In this document: positions 54,208 to 62,723 of the stretch, piece by piece
Numbering within the stretch: position 1 is the stretch's first letter
Layout of the letters: each line of letters begins with the position of its first letter
Assembly (NCBI GenBank): GCA_026398415.1
Contig: JAPLSY010000084.1
Span: 30,709-94,708 of the forward strand
Direction of reading: 5' to 3'
Length of the DNA stretch: 64,000 bases
Origin: Kiritimatiellota bacterium
GTDB lineage: Bacteria > Verrucomicrobiota > Kiritimatiellia > JAAZAB01
Program-made: the position numbers and the translations under genes
The notes under the pieces: generated by a model
What the model was told of the DNA's origin: nothing
Databases searched by the model: none
The model's input: the letters and a program-made list of their open reading frames with translations, nothing else

Positions 54208-55499
54208 CAGCCAAGCCAGAATTCATAAATGGTCGCACGGTGACAAATGCAGTAGATAATGCCTCGTTAGCCCGACATCGCTGGTATCCGATCAAAGAAG
54301 GTTTTAGCCCGAACCTCGTCGCCGACTCTTATCGAGAACTGGGTGCCGATCCCAAAAAACAGGTACTAGCCATTGAACCGTTTAGCGGATCGGGCACAAT
54401 GCCGGTGGAATGCACTCGGCTTGGCGTAGCGTGTCTTGCATTTGAGGTCAATCCCTTTCTGGCGTTCGTTGGACGCACAAAACTGCGGCAAGCCGACCCA
54501 AAGAAACTGCGCACGCAACGCAAAACGGTCTTGAAGGGACTGCGCCAGCCAGCAGTTTCACAGCTGGAAAGCATTTCAACCTTTTGCGAGGGCAAGGGTC
54601 GGGAAAAGTGGCTGTTCAACCGGAATGTCCTGCGCACGTTTACCGGCGGTTGGCAGGAAATTGAGGATTGCCCGCCCACGCAACGCGCGTTTTTTCGCCT
54701 CGCACTGCTCCGTGCAGCAATGGACAACTGCAATGCGTATCCCGACGGGAAATGCCTGCGGTATAAACGTCTAAAGAGCTACGACTGTTTCAACGCCAAT
54801 TCTGTTATTGCCCAGTTCGAGCACTACTGCACTTTAATTGAGGACGATCTGACATCTACACCCTTCGTTTCGAATCTTTCCAAGGTCGAATGCATGGACT
54901 CGCGAGGTCTCGGTAATTATGCTCCACAACGGCGTTTCCATTTGTGTGTGACTTCTCCACCATATCTTAACTCCTTCGACTATTCCGATGTATACAGGCC
55001 AGAATTGTTCTTGGCGGGCCATGTGAAAGACAATAGCCAACTGATGCGCATACGCCTTCAGACTGTGCGTTCCCATGTCCAAGCCAATTGGAAGGCTCCG
55101 GTGAGGGTTAGTTTCGGGACGATATATGCGAAAGTAATAAGAGAAATCCTTGCACGCAAAGATAAGCTCTGGAGTGCACGCATCCCGCAAATGATTCAGG
55201 CATATTTTGAGGATATGGAACGTTTGCTGAATGCACTGGCTGCGCGCGCCAATCCAGGAGCGTTACTCAAAATCGCCATCGGAACTTCGGCCTACGGCGG
55301 AGTCGTTGTGCCCGTAGACTTTATCTTGGCCGAAATAGCGGAAGAAGCCGGCTGGGATTTAAAAGATGTGCAAGTGGTCAGGCGGTTGCGCAGCTCGGCG
55401 CAGTTGTGGCATCACGAAGACAGAGAAAAGAAAGTGCCCGAGTTGCGGGAGAGTATTGTGATCCTGAAGTTTCCTGAACGACTAGGGGTCACCCATTAA
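54204..55499 (+). CDS. SPPY-type DNA methyltransferase of the ATPase operon
   Basis: The 431-residue enzyme has the SAM-binding motif F60-S-G-S-G-T65 within EPFSGSGTMPVECTRLG. The catalytic motif S251-P-P-Y254 is in VTSPPYLNSFDYSDVY. About 185 residues lie between them and may include target recognition. SPPY is typical of N4-cytosine methyltransferases, though N6-adenine enzymes with this variant exist. In this operon it would mark self DNA or help target the nuclease. ATGA overlaps the nuclease stop. Confidence 0.88.
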   Translation: MTAKPEFINGRTVTNAVDNASLARHRWYPIKEGFSPNLVADSYRELGADPKKQVLAIEPFSGSGTMPVECTRLGVACLAFEVNPFLAFVGRTKLRQADPKKLRTQRKTVLKGLRQPAVSQLESISTFCEGKGREKWLFNRNVLRTFTGGWQEIEDCPPTQRAFFRLALLRAAMDNCNAYPDGKCLRYKRLKSYDCFNANSVIAQFEHYCTLIEDDLTSTPFVSNLSKVECMDSRGLGNYAPQRRFHLCVTSPPYLNSFDYSDVYRPELFLAGHVKDNSQLMRIRLQTVRSHVQANWKAPVRVSFGTIYAKVIREILARKDKLWSARIPQMIQAYFEDMERLLNALAARANPGALLKIAIGTSAYGGVVVPVDFILAEIAEEAGWDLKDVQVVRRLRSSAQLWHHEDREKKVPELRESIVILKFPERLGVTH

Positions 55500-55589
55500 G
55501 GCCCCGTCAAGAGAGAGGGTACGAGGGGTCTGCCCTTAGAATAAAGAATAAGAACTTGTTCGCAGAAGACATTGAACTAGGGGCTTTGG

Positions 55590-55630
55590 GCAGATCGTTT
55601 TTCTGCAAATAGATCAAGAGGCATCCAGGT
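55590..55630. repeat. Left copy of direct repeat flanking the Mrr gene
   Basis: It reads GCAGATCGTTTTTCTGCAAA then TAGATCAAGAGGCATCCAGGT. An imperfect copy, about 85-88 percent identical by eye, lies at 56692-56734 in the same orientation. Confidence 0.7.
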
Positions 55631-55697
55631 GGCAACAGCTTGACTGGCGTCCAAAGCTCGACCGTCCTAATCGTCAACTCATAACAGGGAGTCAGCC

Positions 55698-56495
55698 ATG
55701 GCCCGCACCAGCCTGATTGAGGACATCTTCGACATGCTCCGCAAGCTCCCCTGGTGGGTGGGCGTGGCGACGGCCACTATGTTTTGGATCGCTGGCCTGT
55801 TCTTTACCGCCGGCATGACGAAAGACGCCTTGCAGATTGCATTCCGCCCCTTGGTCAAATTCGTATTCAACGGCCTTGCCATCCTCGCCTTGGTCGCCGC
55901 TGTCGTCTCCGCCATTCAGAGCTTGTCCCGCATGAAATTACTTGACCGACAGAGCGGCTTGGACTCTCTCCGCGCCCTCTCATGGCGCGAGTTCGAGCAA
56001 CTTGTCGGCGAGGCTTACCGCCGCCAAGGCTACGACGTCGATGAGACGGGTGGCGGCGGGGCGGACGGAGGCATAGACTTGGTCCTCCGCGGCCACGGCG
56101 AAACCGTCCTGGTCCAATGCAAGCAGTGGCGGGAACGCCAGGTTGGTGTGGTCAAGGTCCGGGAGCTCTTCGGCGTCGTGACCGCCGAAAGCGCCAACCG
56201 TGGCATCCTGGTCACGTCAGGCAACTTCTCCAACGATGCCCTGTCCTTCAAGGCCGGCAAGCCACTAACCCTCGTCGATGGCCCCGCACTGGCCCAATTG
56301 GTTCGTGACGTGCAATCCGTCCGCCCAACCGCCAGGCCGATTAGCAGCCCTTCTTCCATCCCCGCATCGAACGCCTGCCCGCAATGCGGTAGTCCCATGG
56401 TCCTTCGCACCGCCAAGCGCGGCGCCAATGTCGGCTCATCCTTCTACGGCTATACCCGCTACCCCGCATGCAAAGGCACACGGCCAAAGGCCTGA
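55698..56495 (+). CDS. Membrane-anchored Mrr-like restriction endonuclease with zinc-finger tail
   Basis: The 265-residue protein has two hydrophobic helices (about 19-40 and 55-75). An Mrr-type PD-(D/E)XK domain follows (about 92-200), with FEQLVGEAYRRQGYDV, D127 in GGID and QCKQ at 140-143. A topoisomerase-type zinc finger starts with CPQC (227, 230). In that finger the third ligand position reads Y252 (FYGYTRYPACKG) where Cys is usual, so metal binding may be weakened. Mrr proteins cut methylated foreign DNA. A strong terminator follows. Confidence 0.87.
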   Translation: MARTSLIEDIFDMLRKLPWWVGVATATMFWIAGLFFTAGMTKDALQIAFRPLVKFVFNGLAILALVAAVVSAIQSLSRMKLLDRQSGLDSLRALSWREFEQLVGEAYRRQGYDVDETGGGGADGGIDLVLRGHGETVLVQCKQWRERQVGVVKVRELFGVVTAESANRGILVTSGNFSNDALSFKAGKPLTLVDGPALAQLVRDVQSVRPTARPISSPSSIPASNACPQCGSPMVLRTAKRGANVGSSFYGYTRYPACKGTRPKA

Positions 56496-56590
56496 TGCCG
56501 CCTACCCTGATATTCCCGGTTCGCTTATTGCGTTCTTACCAGATGTCGTATCCCGATTGGCGCCATTCACCCTTGCACCCATCTCGCCAT

Positions 56591-56630
56591 AACATTCCAA
56601 CATTCTGCAGAATGTTGGAATGTTGTTTTT
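56591..56630 (+). terminator. Rho-independent terminator after the Mrr gene
   Basis: A perfect 34-bp palindrome (arms AACATTCCAACATTCTG and CAGAATGTTGGAATGTT, 56591-56624) is followed by GTTTTT. It lies about 95 bp past the stop codon. Confidence 0.9.
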
Positions 56631-56691
56631 AACTTCAATAGCGCAAAAACTATGGACAGTTTATGCTGGCATCGGGATCAGGTATCCGGGC

Positions 56692-56734
56692 GCAGATCTC
56701 GTTTTGCTGCAAATGGATCATGAAGCATCCAGAT
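56692..56734. repeat. Right copy of direct repeat flanking the Mrr gene
   Basis: It reads GCAGATCTCGTTTTGCTGCA then AATGGATCATGAAGCATCCAGAT. It differs from the left copy by a 2-bp insertion and about five substitutions. On the minus strand the two copies would encode W-M-(P/L)-(L/H)-D-x-F-A-x-K-R, so they may be gene remnants, not attachment sites. Confidence 0.65.
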
Positions 56735-56797
56735 ATTCAAGCTCGACTTGTGAGGTAAGAAAAGTGGTCCGCATCAACGCGGGCAAGCCGCCGTGAT

Positions 56798-56880
56798 CAG
56801 ATTTTAAACTCCCGCAAGAAATCGGCCGGCGAGAGGATGCGAACGCCGGCAATGGTCTTGCCGAAGAAGCGGCCAAAGTG
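56798..56880 (-). pseudogene. 3' remnant of a PIN-domain toxin gene
   Basis: On the minus strand the last codons read FGKTIAGVRILSPADFLREF and stop. This is the usual C-terminal signature of PIN-family toxins. An in-frame stop lies 27 codons upstream at the end of the peptidase gene, so only the tail remains. Confidence 0.5.
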
Positions 56881-56881
56881 G

Positions 56882-58171
56882 CTACCAGGCGATCACGAAC
56901 ATTTCGTTCTGGGAGACGGCCTGGACCTCATCGAGGGTGTACCATTTCTCGGCATGGCGCAAGCCCCAGGAGTCGGATATGGCAATTTCATCGGTCCTGG
57001 GGTTATACCCGATGATCATACAGACATGCATCCTGTCGAGCGCGGGCTTCAACTGTTTGGCCGCTTTGCGCGCGGTTTTGAGGGATTGTTTCCATGCTTC
57101 CGGAGACTCGCTCCCCATACGGTCGGCCGATTGCCCGACATCTTCGAATGGTCCCACGGAATACATGCTCCACATGATCGGCAATCCGTTATCAATATAT
57201 TTAGCCACCTGATTCAGCGTAATCCTGCCGGTCACTGTCTTGATCGTGCGCCGGTTCTGTTTGACCATCTGCGTGACGGCCGCCAGCATCTGAACATTGC
57301 TGGTGCCGCCGCCCTTTTTTGTCTGGGCCGCATTGGCCAGCACGTATTCATCGGCCGGAATGCCCATGTAACGCAGAAAACGCGCCCAGGTCGTGGGCAC
57401 ACAATACCCCTTTTCACCCTGATCAATCATCGGGATGCCGGTAACGACCACATCGCCGTTGTCCCGGTGGACAACCCGCGTCTTCAACTCGGCTCTCAGA
57501 TCGGTATCGGTAACTTGCACAGCTTTGCCACGGGTTCCGGCGCAGGCCGCGGATACAATCCGCAGCGATAGCGAGGCGTCTTTCTGTTCCGAAAGCATGA
57601 ATACATGATTAGTCCAATGCCAGGTTTTGACCAACTCGGTTGTTTTATTCCCTTCGCCGAACCGCTGTTTCGTGTAATTCCCCAGGAGGCCCTTCAAGGT
57701 CTGCTCGATCAGATCGCCCTGCGTCCTGATGGTTTTGGCAAGCTGTCGTTCCCGTTCCTGAAATTTAATCAACGCTTCCTTGAATTCTTTCGGGGCGGCA
57801 TACTCCTCCTGGTCCGGCGCCATCCCCAGTGTATCCCCCTTGTTGGCAAACATAATCAACACGGCATCCATTTTACCGTCTTTGCCGATGAGTTTCATGT
57901 TTTCCGGATGCACACCCAGAATTCGATCCGTCTGGACCCGATAACAGGATTCTTTTTCCGTATTGGACTCCTCGCAAGCTTTCAGGCGCCGGGCCACGTC
58001 CTCGATGGTCTGTGCCCACAAATTATCATCAACCCACAACGGTACCCCAAAAGCCGTATTCATCTGTTCCGGCGAAACTGTATTGGAAACAGCGGCAGGT
58101 ATGTCCTGTGCCCTCACACTACCTACCACCAGCGCCAACCAGATGATCCATCCCAATCCGATTATTTTCAT
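56882..58171 (-). CDS. Secreted papain/C39-like cysteine peptidase
   Basis: The 429-residue precursor starts with a Sec signal peptide (MKIIGLGWIIWLALVVGSVRA). A catalytic triad is readable: C257 in EKGYCVPTTWARFLRY, H382 in MHVCMIIGYNP and D400 in ISDSWGL. The layout matches C39-like (papain-fold) peptidase domains. The region before the catalytic domain (about 30-240) is of unknown function. GGAGGAAAG lies 6 bases before the ATG at 58171, which decides this start over 58222. A chagasin-type cysteine-peptidase inhibitor is encoded 1.5 kb upstream on the same strand. Confidence 0.82.
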   Translation of the reverse strand: MKIIGLGWIIWLALVVGSVRAQDIPAAVSNTVSPEQMNTAFGVPLWVDDNLWAQTIEDVARRLKACEESNTEKESCYRVQTDRILGVHPENMKLIGKDGKMDAVLIMFANKGDTLGMAPDQEEYAAPKEFKEALIKFQERERQLAKTIRTQGDLIEQTLKGLLGNYTKQRFGEGNKTTELVKTWHWTNHVFMLSEQKDASLSLRIVSAACAGTRGKAVQVTDTDLRAELKTRVVHRDNGDVVVTGIPMIDQGEKGYCVPTTWARFLRYMGIPADEYVLANAAQTKKGGGTSNVQMLAAVTQMVKQNRRTIKTVTGRITLNQVAKYIDNGLPIMWSMYSVGPFEDVGQSADRMGSESPEAWKQSLKTARKAAKQLKPALDRMHVCMIIGYNPRTDEIAISDSWGLRHAEKWYTLDEVQAVSQNEMFVIAW

Positions 58172-58255
58172 ATTGCTTTCCTCCGGCTGACGCCCCAGCA
58201 CGAGCGCAAGGCCCAATGCCACTGGAATATGAACATGCCCATCTACCGGAAAACA

Positions 58256-59662
58256 TCAGGCGAGTGTTTCCCGCTGGTTATAGGCAGGGGCAGAAGCGGG
58301 CCAGCCCGTCTTTTCCTGCACAAACGCGGCAAACGCCAAGGCGGTCGCGGCTTCACCATGGGTCACAAAGATGTGGCGCGGCGGCTGAGCACAGGCCTGC
58401 AACCAAGCGAGGAGTTCCTCGCGATCGGCATGCGCCGAGAATCCGTGCAGCTGTTCAATGCGCGCCCGGACCGGATGCCACTGACCCAAGATCCGCACTT
58501 TTTTGGCCCCATCCAGGATCTCCCGCCCGAGCGTGCCCACGGCCTGGTAGCCGACAAATAATATGGTGTTTTCCGGTCGGCTGATGGTGTTCACCAAATG
58601 ATGCTTGATCCGTCCGCCGTTGCACATGCCGGAACCCGCAATGATCACCGCCGGGCCACGGACCTTGTTGATGGCTTTCGATTCCTCCACCTTGGAGGTT
58701 AAAGTCATGCCCGGAAACGCATACGGCTGGTCGCCCTGCTCCATCAACGCCTTGGCTTCCTCATCGAACAATTCTTTGTGACGTTTAAAAACCTCCGTGA
58801 CCCGGATGGCCATGGGACTGTCAAGAAAGATGGGCAGGCGCGGGATTTTTTGCGCACGGAACAGGGCACTCAGGTAATAGATCAGTTCCTGCGTACGTTC
58901 GATGGCAAAGGCCGGAATCACGACTTTCCCGCCCGCCTGCCGCGTCGCATTTATAATGCGCGCCAGCGCATCCGGAATATCCTCCGTGGCTTCGTGGATT
59001 CGGTCACCGTACGTCGATTCCATCACCACGTAGTCGGCCGAGCGGCACATGGCGGGATCTTGCAGGATCGGGAGATTACAGCGCCCCAGGTCGCCGGTAA
59101 ACAAAATCGTACGTGCCTCTGGCCCTGCGCTTAAATCCAGCTTAATCATCGCCGACCCGAGAATATGGCCGGCCTCGAAAAAACTGGCCTTGATACCGCT
59201 CGCCACCGGCACGGGTGTGCCATAGGCAACCGGCGTCAATAAAGGCAATACCGCCTCCGCATCGCGGATCGTATACAAAGGCAAATCCGGATGAGGTCCC
59301 CGACGCCCTTCCTTGGCATGCCGATTGGCTTTGGTCAAGGCATCTTCCTCCTGGATCTTGGCGGAATCCAATAGAACGATCTGCGCGATCTCGGCCGTCG
59401 CCGGGGTGCAATACACTTTTCCGCGAAATCCTTCGCGGACCAGTTTGGGCAGAAGCCCGCAATGGTCCAGGTGGGCATGGGTAAGCAGGACGGCCTTGAT
59501 CCGCGCGGGGGAAACAGGGAATGCCGCCCAGTTCCGATCCCGGAGTGAGCGTTCCTGGTAGAGCCCGCAATCCACCAGCACGGTGGTAGCATCCACATCC
59601 ACGGCATAGGATGAGCCGGTCACATTTTGCGCCGCGCCGAGAAATGTCACGGACATGGACAT
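58256..59662 (-). CDS. Beta-CASP metallo-beta-lactamase nuclease
   Basis: The 468-residue protein has the MBL metal motif LTHAHLDHCG, a distal GDLGRCN and ESTYGDR, a beta-CASP domain (about 205-370) and the C-terminal HGFSAHADREELLAWL and VTHGE motifs. Bacterial members are RNA exonucleases or endonucleases related to CPSF-73. GGGGGAG lies 9 bases before the ATG at 59662. It is encoded between the peptidase and its putative inhibitor, with gaps of about 20-85 bp that suggest a shared transcript. Confidence 0.93.
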   Translation of the reverse strand: MSMSVTFLGAAQNVTGSSYAVDVDATTVLVDCGLYQERSLRDRNWAAFPVSPARIKAVLLTHAHLDHCGLLPKLVREGFRGKVYCTPATAEIAQIVLLDSAKIQEEDALTKANRHAKEGRRGPHPDLPLYTIRDAEAVLPLLTPVAYGTPVPVASGIKASFFEAGHILGSAMIKLDLSAGPEARTILFTGDLGRCNLPILQDPAMCRSADYVVMESTYGDRIHEATEDIPDALARIINATRQAGGKVVIPAFAIERTQELIYYLSALFRAQKIPRLPIFLDSPMAIRVTEVFKRHKELFDEEAKALMEQGDQPYAFPGMTLTSKVEESKAINKVRGPAVIIAGSGMCNGGRIKHHLVNTISRPENTILFVGYQAVGTLGREILDGAKKVRILGQWHPVRARIEQLHGFSAHADREELLAWLQACAQPPRHIFVTHGEAATALAFAAFVQEKTGWPASAPAYNQRETLA

Positions 59663-59684
59663 AACTATTCACTCCCCCAGCCGG

Positions 59685-60137
59685 TCATTTTACGATAACC
59701 TTAAACACGTTTGTCTCCGCTGGCGGCCGGTTTGTTTCCCACGACCGGACATATTTTAAAGAGATTTCGGCTGCTCCTTGACCCACAGTCTTAAAAATCC
59801 ACACTTCATGTCCACCAGCGCCCATGAGCCTGCTCTCGGGACGAATAAAATCGTTGGTAACCAGCATGACAATCTTTTCATCCAACGGTTTGGCCAGTTG
59901 CCAGCCATAACCGGTTGTCGGATTAGAACGCATGCGTACGGCAAAACGGCAGCCGGAATTGAGTGTAATCGTCTCGCCGGGGTTTAGATATTCTTCCATC
60001 TGCCCTTCAGCCGCATTCGGCACCTGACACGGCAGCGAGGCGGACATGTTCGCATTCGTTAGGTCAACGGACTCCTGCGCGGCGCCGATCAGGGCGACCA
60101 GACTCAGGAACATTACTCCGTACAAACAGGTTTTCAT
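59685..60137 (-). CDS. Chagasin/ICP-type cysteine-peptidase inhibitor (I42)
   Basis: The 150-residue precursor has a signal peptide (MKTCLYGVMFLSLVALIGAAQ). The three inhibitory loops of the chagasin family are present: NPTTGYGW, GAGGHEVWIFK and RSWE. These loops wedge into papain-fold active sites. AAAGGA lies 6 bases before the ATG at 60137. The C39-like peptidase encoded downstream on the same strand is the obvious candidate target; this is inference. Confidence 0.9.
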   Translation of the reverse strand: MKTCLYGVMFLSLVALIGAAQESVDLTNANMSASLPCQVPNAAEGQMEEYLNPGETITLNSGCRFAVRMRSNPTTGYGWQLAKPLDEKIVMLVTNDFIRPESRLMGAGGHEVWIFKTVGQGAAEISLKYVRSWETNRPPAETNVFKVIVK

Positions 60138-60243
60138 TTCCATTCCTTTAACGGGATCATAAAACTTAAATTAAGGGAAATCAAACAGGATAATTACAGC
60201 CATAATCAGAAGATAGACGACAGATGGCAGAGTGTTTTCCGCA

Positions 60244-61575
60244 TTATGGCGCGTTCGGCAATCCGCCGAACTCGTCCGGCATGATGCCCTTCTGCACATA
60301 AACGGGGTGAATTTGCCGGCGGAACGCCTTAAGCTGATTAAAAAACAGGATCGAGCCGACCACACACCACAAGCCATTCACCGCCACCGTGGCGGGCGCG
60401 CCGATCCAGCGTGCCATCAGGCCGGCCAGCAAGCCGCCCAACGGCACCATCCCCATGAAAGCCATGGAATACAAGCTCATCACGCGGCCGCGCATGTGAT
60501 CCTCGACCAGCGTTTGAATCAGCGTGTTACTCGACGCCATCTGCACCAGCAAGCCGAACCCAATCACCGGCATGACCAGCACCGACACCCAGACCCAGCG
60601 CGACAAGCCCAGGCCAATCAGGCCGAGGCCCATAATCGCCGGCGCCACAGCGATCCAGAGGGACAGACCCCGGACCGATTCCCGCATGGCAAGGAACATG
60701 GCGCCCGCCAGCGCACCAAACCCGGTGGCGGCAAACAGCAGGGCGTAAAGCCCGGAACCCTGATGCAGGACCTGTTGGGAAAAAATCGGTAACAGCACGG
60801 TATAGGAGGCGCCCGAAAGACTGACCATGGTCAGCAGGAACAGAACATTCCGGACGGGCGCAAAACCGAAGGCATAATTAATCCCCTCGGTTAAATTTGC
60901 CAGAATATTGCCCGTGGCAATGCGGCGTCCGGATGGCTTGACCCGCATGGCCAGTAACGCCGCGATGACGGCCACGTAGCTTGCGGCATTGGTTAAAAAA
61001 CAGAAACCGACGCCCAGCGCCTTCAGCAGGAAGCCTCCAATGGCCGGCCCAATGATGCGCGCGCCGTTGACCATCATGGAATTCAAGGCGATGGCGTTAT
61101 TCAGATCGCCGGACTTATCCACCATTTCAACCACGAAGGATTGCCGGGCAGGCACATCGAACGCATTGATCAGGCCCAGGATGAAGGACAGCACAATCAA
61201 CTGCCCCAGGGTAATCACATGCATCAGGGTCAGCGCGGCCAGAAGCGCGGCCTGGATCATAGCCAAAATCTGCATTATAATTATCAGACGCCGGCGATCC
61301 CAGCGATCGACAAACACGCCCGCCAGGGGCGCCAGTAGAAACGTGGGGATTCGACTGGCAAAGGCGACCACGCCCAGCCATACCGCACGCACCCCTTCGG
61401 GTTGGCCGGCCGTCAAATCGTAGGCCAGCCAGCCGGTGGCAATCATCTGCATCCACGTGCCGATCAGCGAAATACCATGCCCCATGAAGAACAGCTTGAA
61501 ATTGCGGTAATGCAGGGAACGGAATATCCGTTGGACGCGGGACAGGTCTTTGGCGTCGGATTGCGATTCACTCAT
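60244..61575 (-). CDS. MFS exporter, EntS/DHA3-like
   Basis: From the ATG at 61575 the protein has 443 residues and about twelve hydrophobic segments. The family loop motif GVFVDRWDRRRLIIIMQ follows the second helix, and MSLYSMAFMGMVPLGGLLAG is typical of the MFS_3 (EntS-like) group of multidrug or siderophore exporters. The frame continues to 61782, but that part includes tandem repeats and lacks coding look. The substrate is unknown. Confidence 0.88.
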   Translation of the reverse strand: MSESQSDAKDLSRVQRIFRSLHYRNFKLFFMGHGISLIGTWMQMIATGWLAYDLTAGQPEGVRAVWLGVVAFASRIPTFLLAPLAGVFVDRWDRRRLIIIMQILAMIQAALLAALTLMHVITLGQLIVLSFILGLINAFDVPARQSFVVEMVDKSGDLNNAIALNSMMVNGARIIGPAIGGFLLKALGVGFCFLTNAASYVAVIAALLAMRVKPSGRRIATGNILANLTEGINYAFGFAPVRNVLFLLTMVSLSGASYTVLLPIFSQQVLHQGSGLYALLFAATGFGALAGAMFLAMRESVRGLSLWIAVAPAIMGLGLIGLGLSRWVWVSVLVMPVIGFGLLVQMASSNTLIQTLVEDHMRGRVMSLYSMAFMGMVPLGGLLAGLMARWIGAPATVAVNGLWCVVGSILFFNQLKAFRRQIHPVYVQKGIMPDEFGGLPNAP

Positions 61576-61637
61576 ACTGTGCCCAATACAGGTGTTGGCT
61601 GCTGCGCCGCAAAATATCCCATAACCACAACCCGCCG

Positions 61638-61667
61638 CCAATCGGTTGACAACCAATCGGTTGACAA
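61638..61667. promoter_or_regulatory. Perfect tandem 15-bp repeat in divergent promoter region
   Basis: CCAATCGGTTGACAA is repeated twice with no spacing between the MFS and IclR genes. Each copy includes TTGACA. It is a candidate binding site for the IclR protein. Confidence 0.5.
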
Positions 61668-61782
61668 CGGCGGACAAACCAAATAGTAAGCCGGAAAATA
61701 GATGCCCGGCGTGCAAATTGCAAGCGGGAATGCGCGCCGGGCGCATTACACGCCATGAAAAAACTATTTTTATACTTGCCAT

Positions 61783-61788
61783 TATAAT
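61783..61788 (+). promoter_or_regulatory. TATAAT -10 box for the iclR-type gene
   Basis: A perfect TATAAT lies 18 bp before the ATG at 61806, with no ribosome-binding site between. The mRNA may have a very short leader. No -35 match is clear. Confidence 0.4.
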
Positions 61789-61805
61789 ATATATGTAATA
61801 CTATT

Positions 61806-62702
61806 ATGCCAATAAAACAAATGAAAACCAGACCGAATAAAAACCGATATGCGGCGCCGGCGCTGGAACAAGCGCTGAAGATCATTGATTTCATGTCACA
61901 GGACGGCGCGGAGCGCGGGATAAACGAAATATCCAGGGAACTCGGAATATCCGTCAATATGGCGTATCGCATCCTGATTCAGCTTGCCAATTATGGCTAT
62001 GCCGAATTGGCCGCAACCGGAAAATACCGCCTGAGTACCAAGCTCTTCACGATCGGCATGCGCCTGTATTCCCGGTTTGACCTGCGCCTCAGAAGCCGGC
62101 CTCATCTTGAGCAACTTTGCGAAGCCACGACGGAAACCTGTCAAATACAGATTCCCGACAAAGACCATGTGATTGTTTTGGACTGCATCACTCCCAATAC
62201 GGATTGTTACCTCAAAACCGTTCCCGGCAGCCGGTTTTATTATCATGCTAACGCATTCGGGAAAGCGATCCTGGCTTTCATGGAGGAATCCGCATTGTAT
62301 TCCATCATCCCTAAAAAACTGCCAGTTTTGACGAAAAATACAATCACCACCCGGCAAAAACTTCTGGAAGAATTAGATAAAATCCGGCAAACCGGATTGG
62401 CTTACGACAGGGAAGAATATCTTTCCGGACTCTATTGCATCGGCGCGCCGGTATTTGACGTCAATGAAAAAGTGGCGGCCGGCCTGGGAATAACGGGCAT
62501 AATCTCGCGCCTTACTCCTGGCTACGCCGGAACGCTTCGCCAAGGCGAGTCGGATCGCCGGCACCGGTATGAAGCGTTGGTCTTGAATTGCGCCGAACAA
62601 GTGTCCAGGGATATCGGCTACGAAGGCGATCAGTATGATAAATTCAAAAAAATGTCAGCAATGAAAAAAGCCAATCCCCTGATGTTAAAGACGGTGGTTT
62701 GA
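61806..62702 (+). CDS. IclR-family transcriptional regulator
   Basis: The 298-residue regulator has an N-terminal winged helix (ALEQALKIIDFMSQDG, GINEISRELGISVNMAYRILIQLANYGY) and an IclR effector domain (YYHANAFGKAILAF, TGLAYDREEYLSGLYCIGAPVFD). A segment near residue 243 (62532-62550) resembles the dispersed palindromic element and may be an in-frame insertion. Starts at 61806 and 61821 are possible. The glycyl-radical enzyme gene follows 21 bp later and is probably its target. Confidence 0.9.
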   Translation: MPIKQMKTRPNKNRYAAPALEQALKIIDFMSQDGAERGINEISRELGISVNMAYRILIQLANYGYAELAATGKYRLSTKLFTIGMRLYSRFDLRLRSRPHLEQLCEATTETCQIQIPDKDHVIVLDCITPNTDCYLKTVPGSRFYYHANAFGKAILAFMEESALYSIIPKKLPVLTKNTITTRQKLLEELDKIRQTGLAYDREEYLSGLYCIGAPVFDVNEKVAAGLGITGIISRLTPGYAGTLRQGESDRRHRYEALVLNCAEQVSRDIGYEGDQYDKFKKMSAMKKANPLMLKTVV

Positions 62703-62723
62703 TTGTAAAATGCGAGGTAAAAT

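Noticed and set aside
55590..56734. Insertion sequence carrying the Mrr gene
   Set aside because: The flanking repeats are direct, not inverted, no transposase is present and no target duplication is visible.
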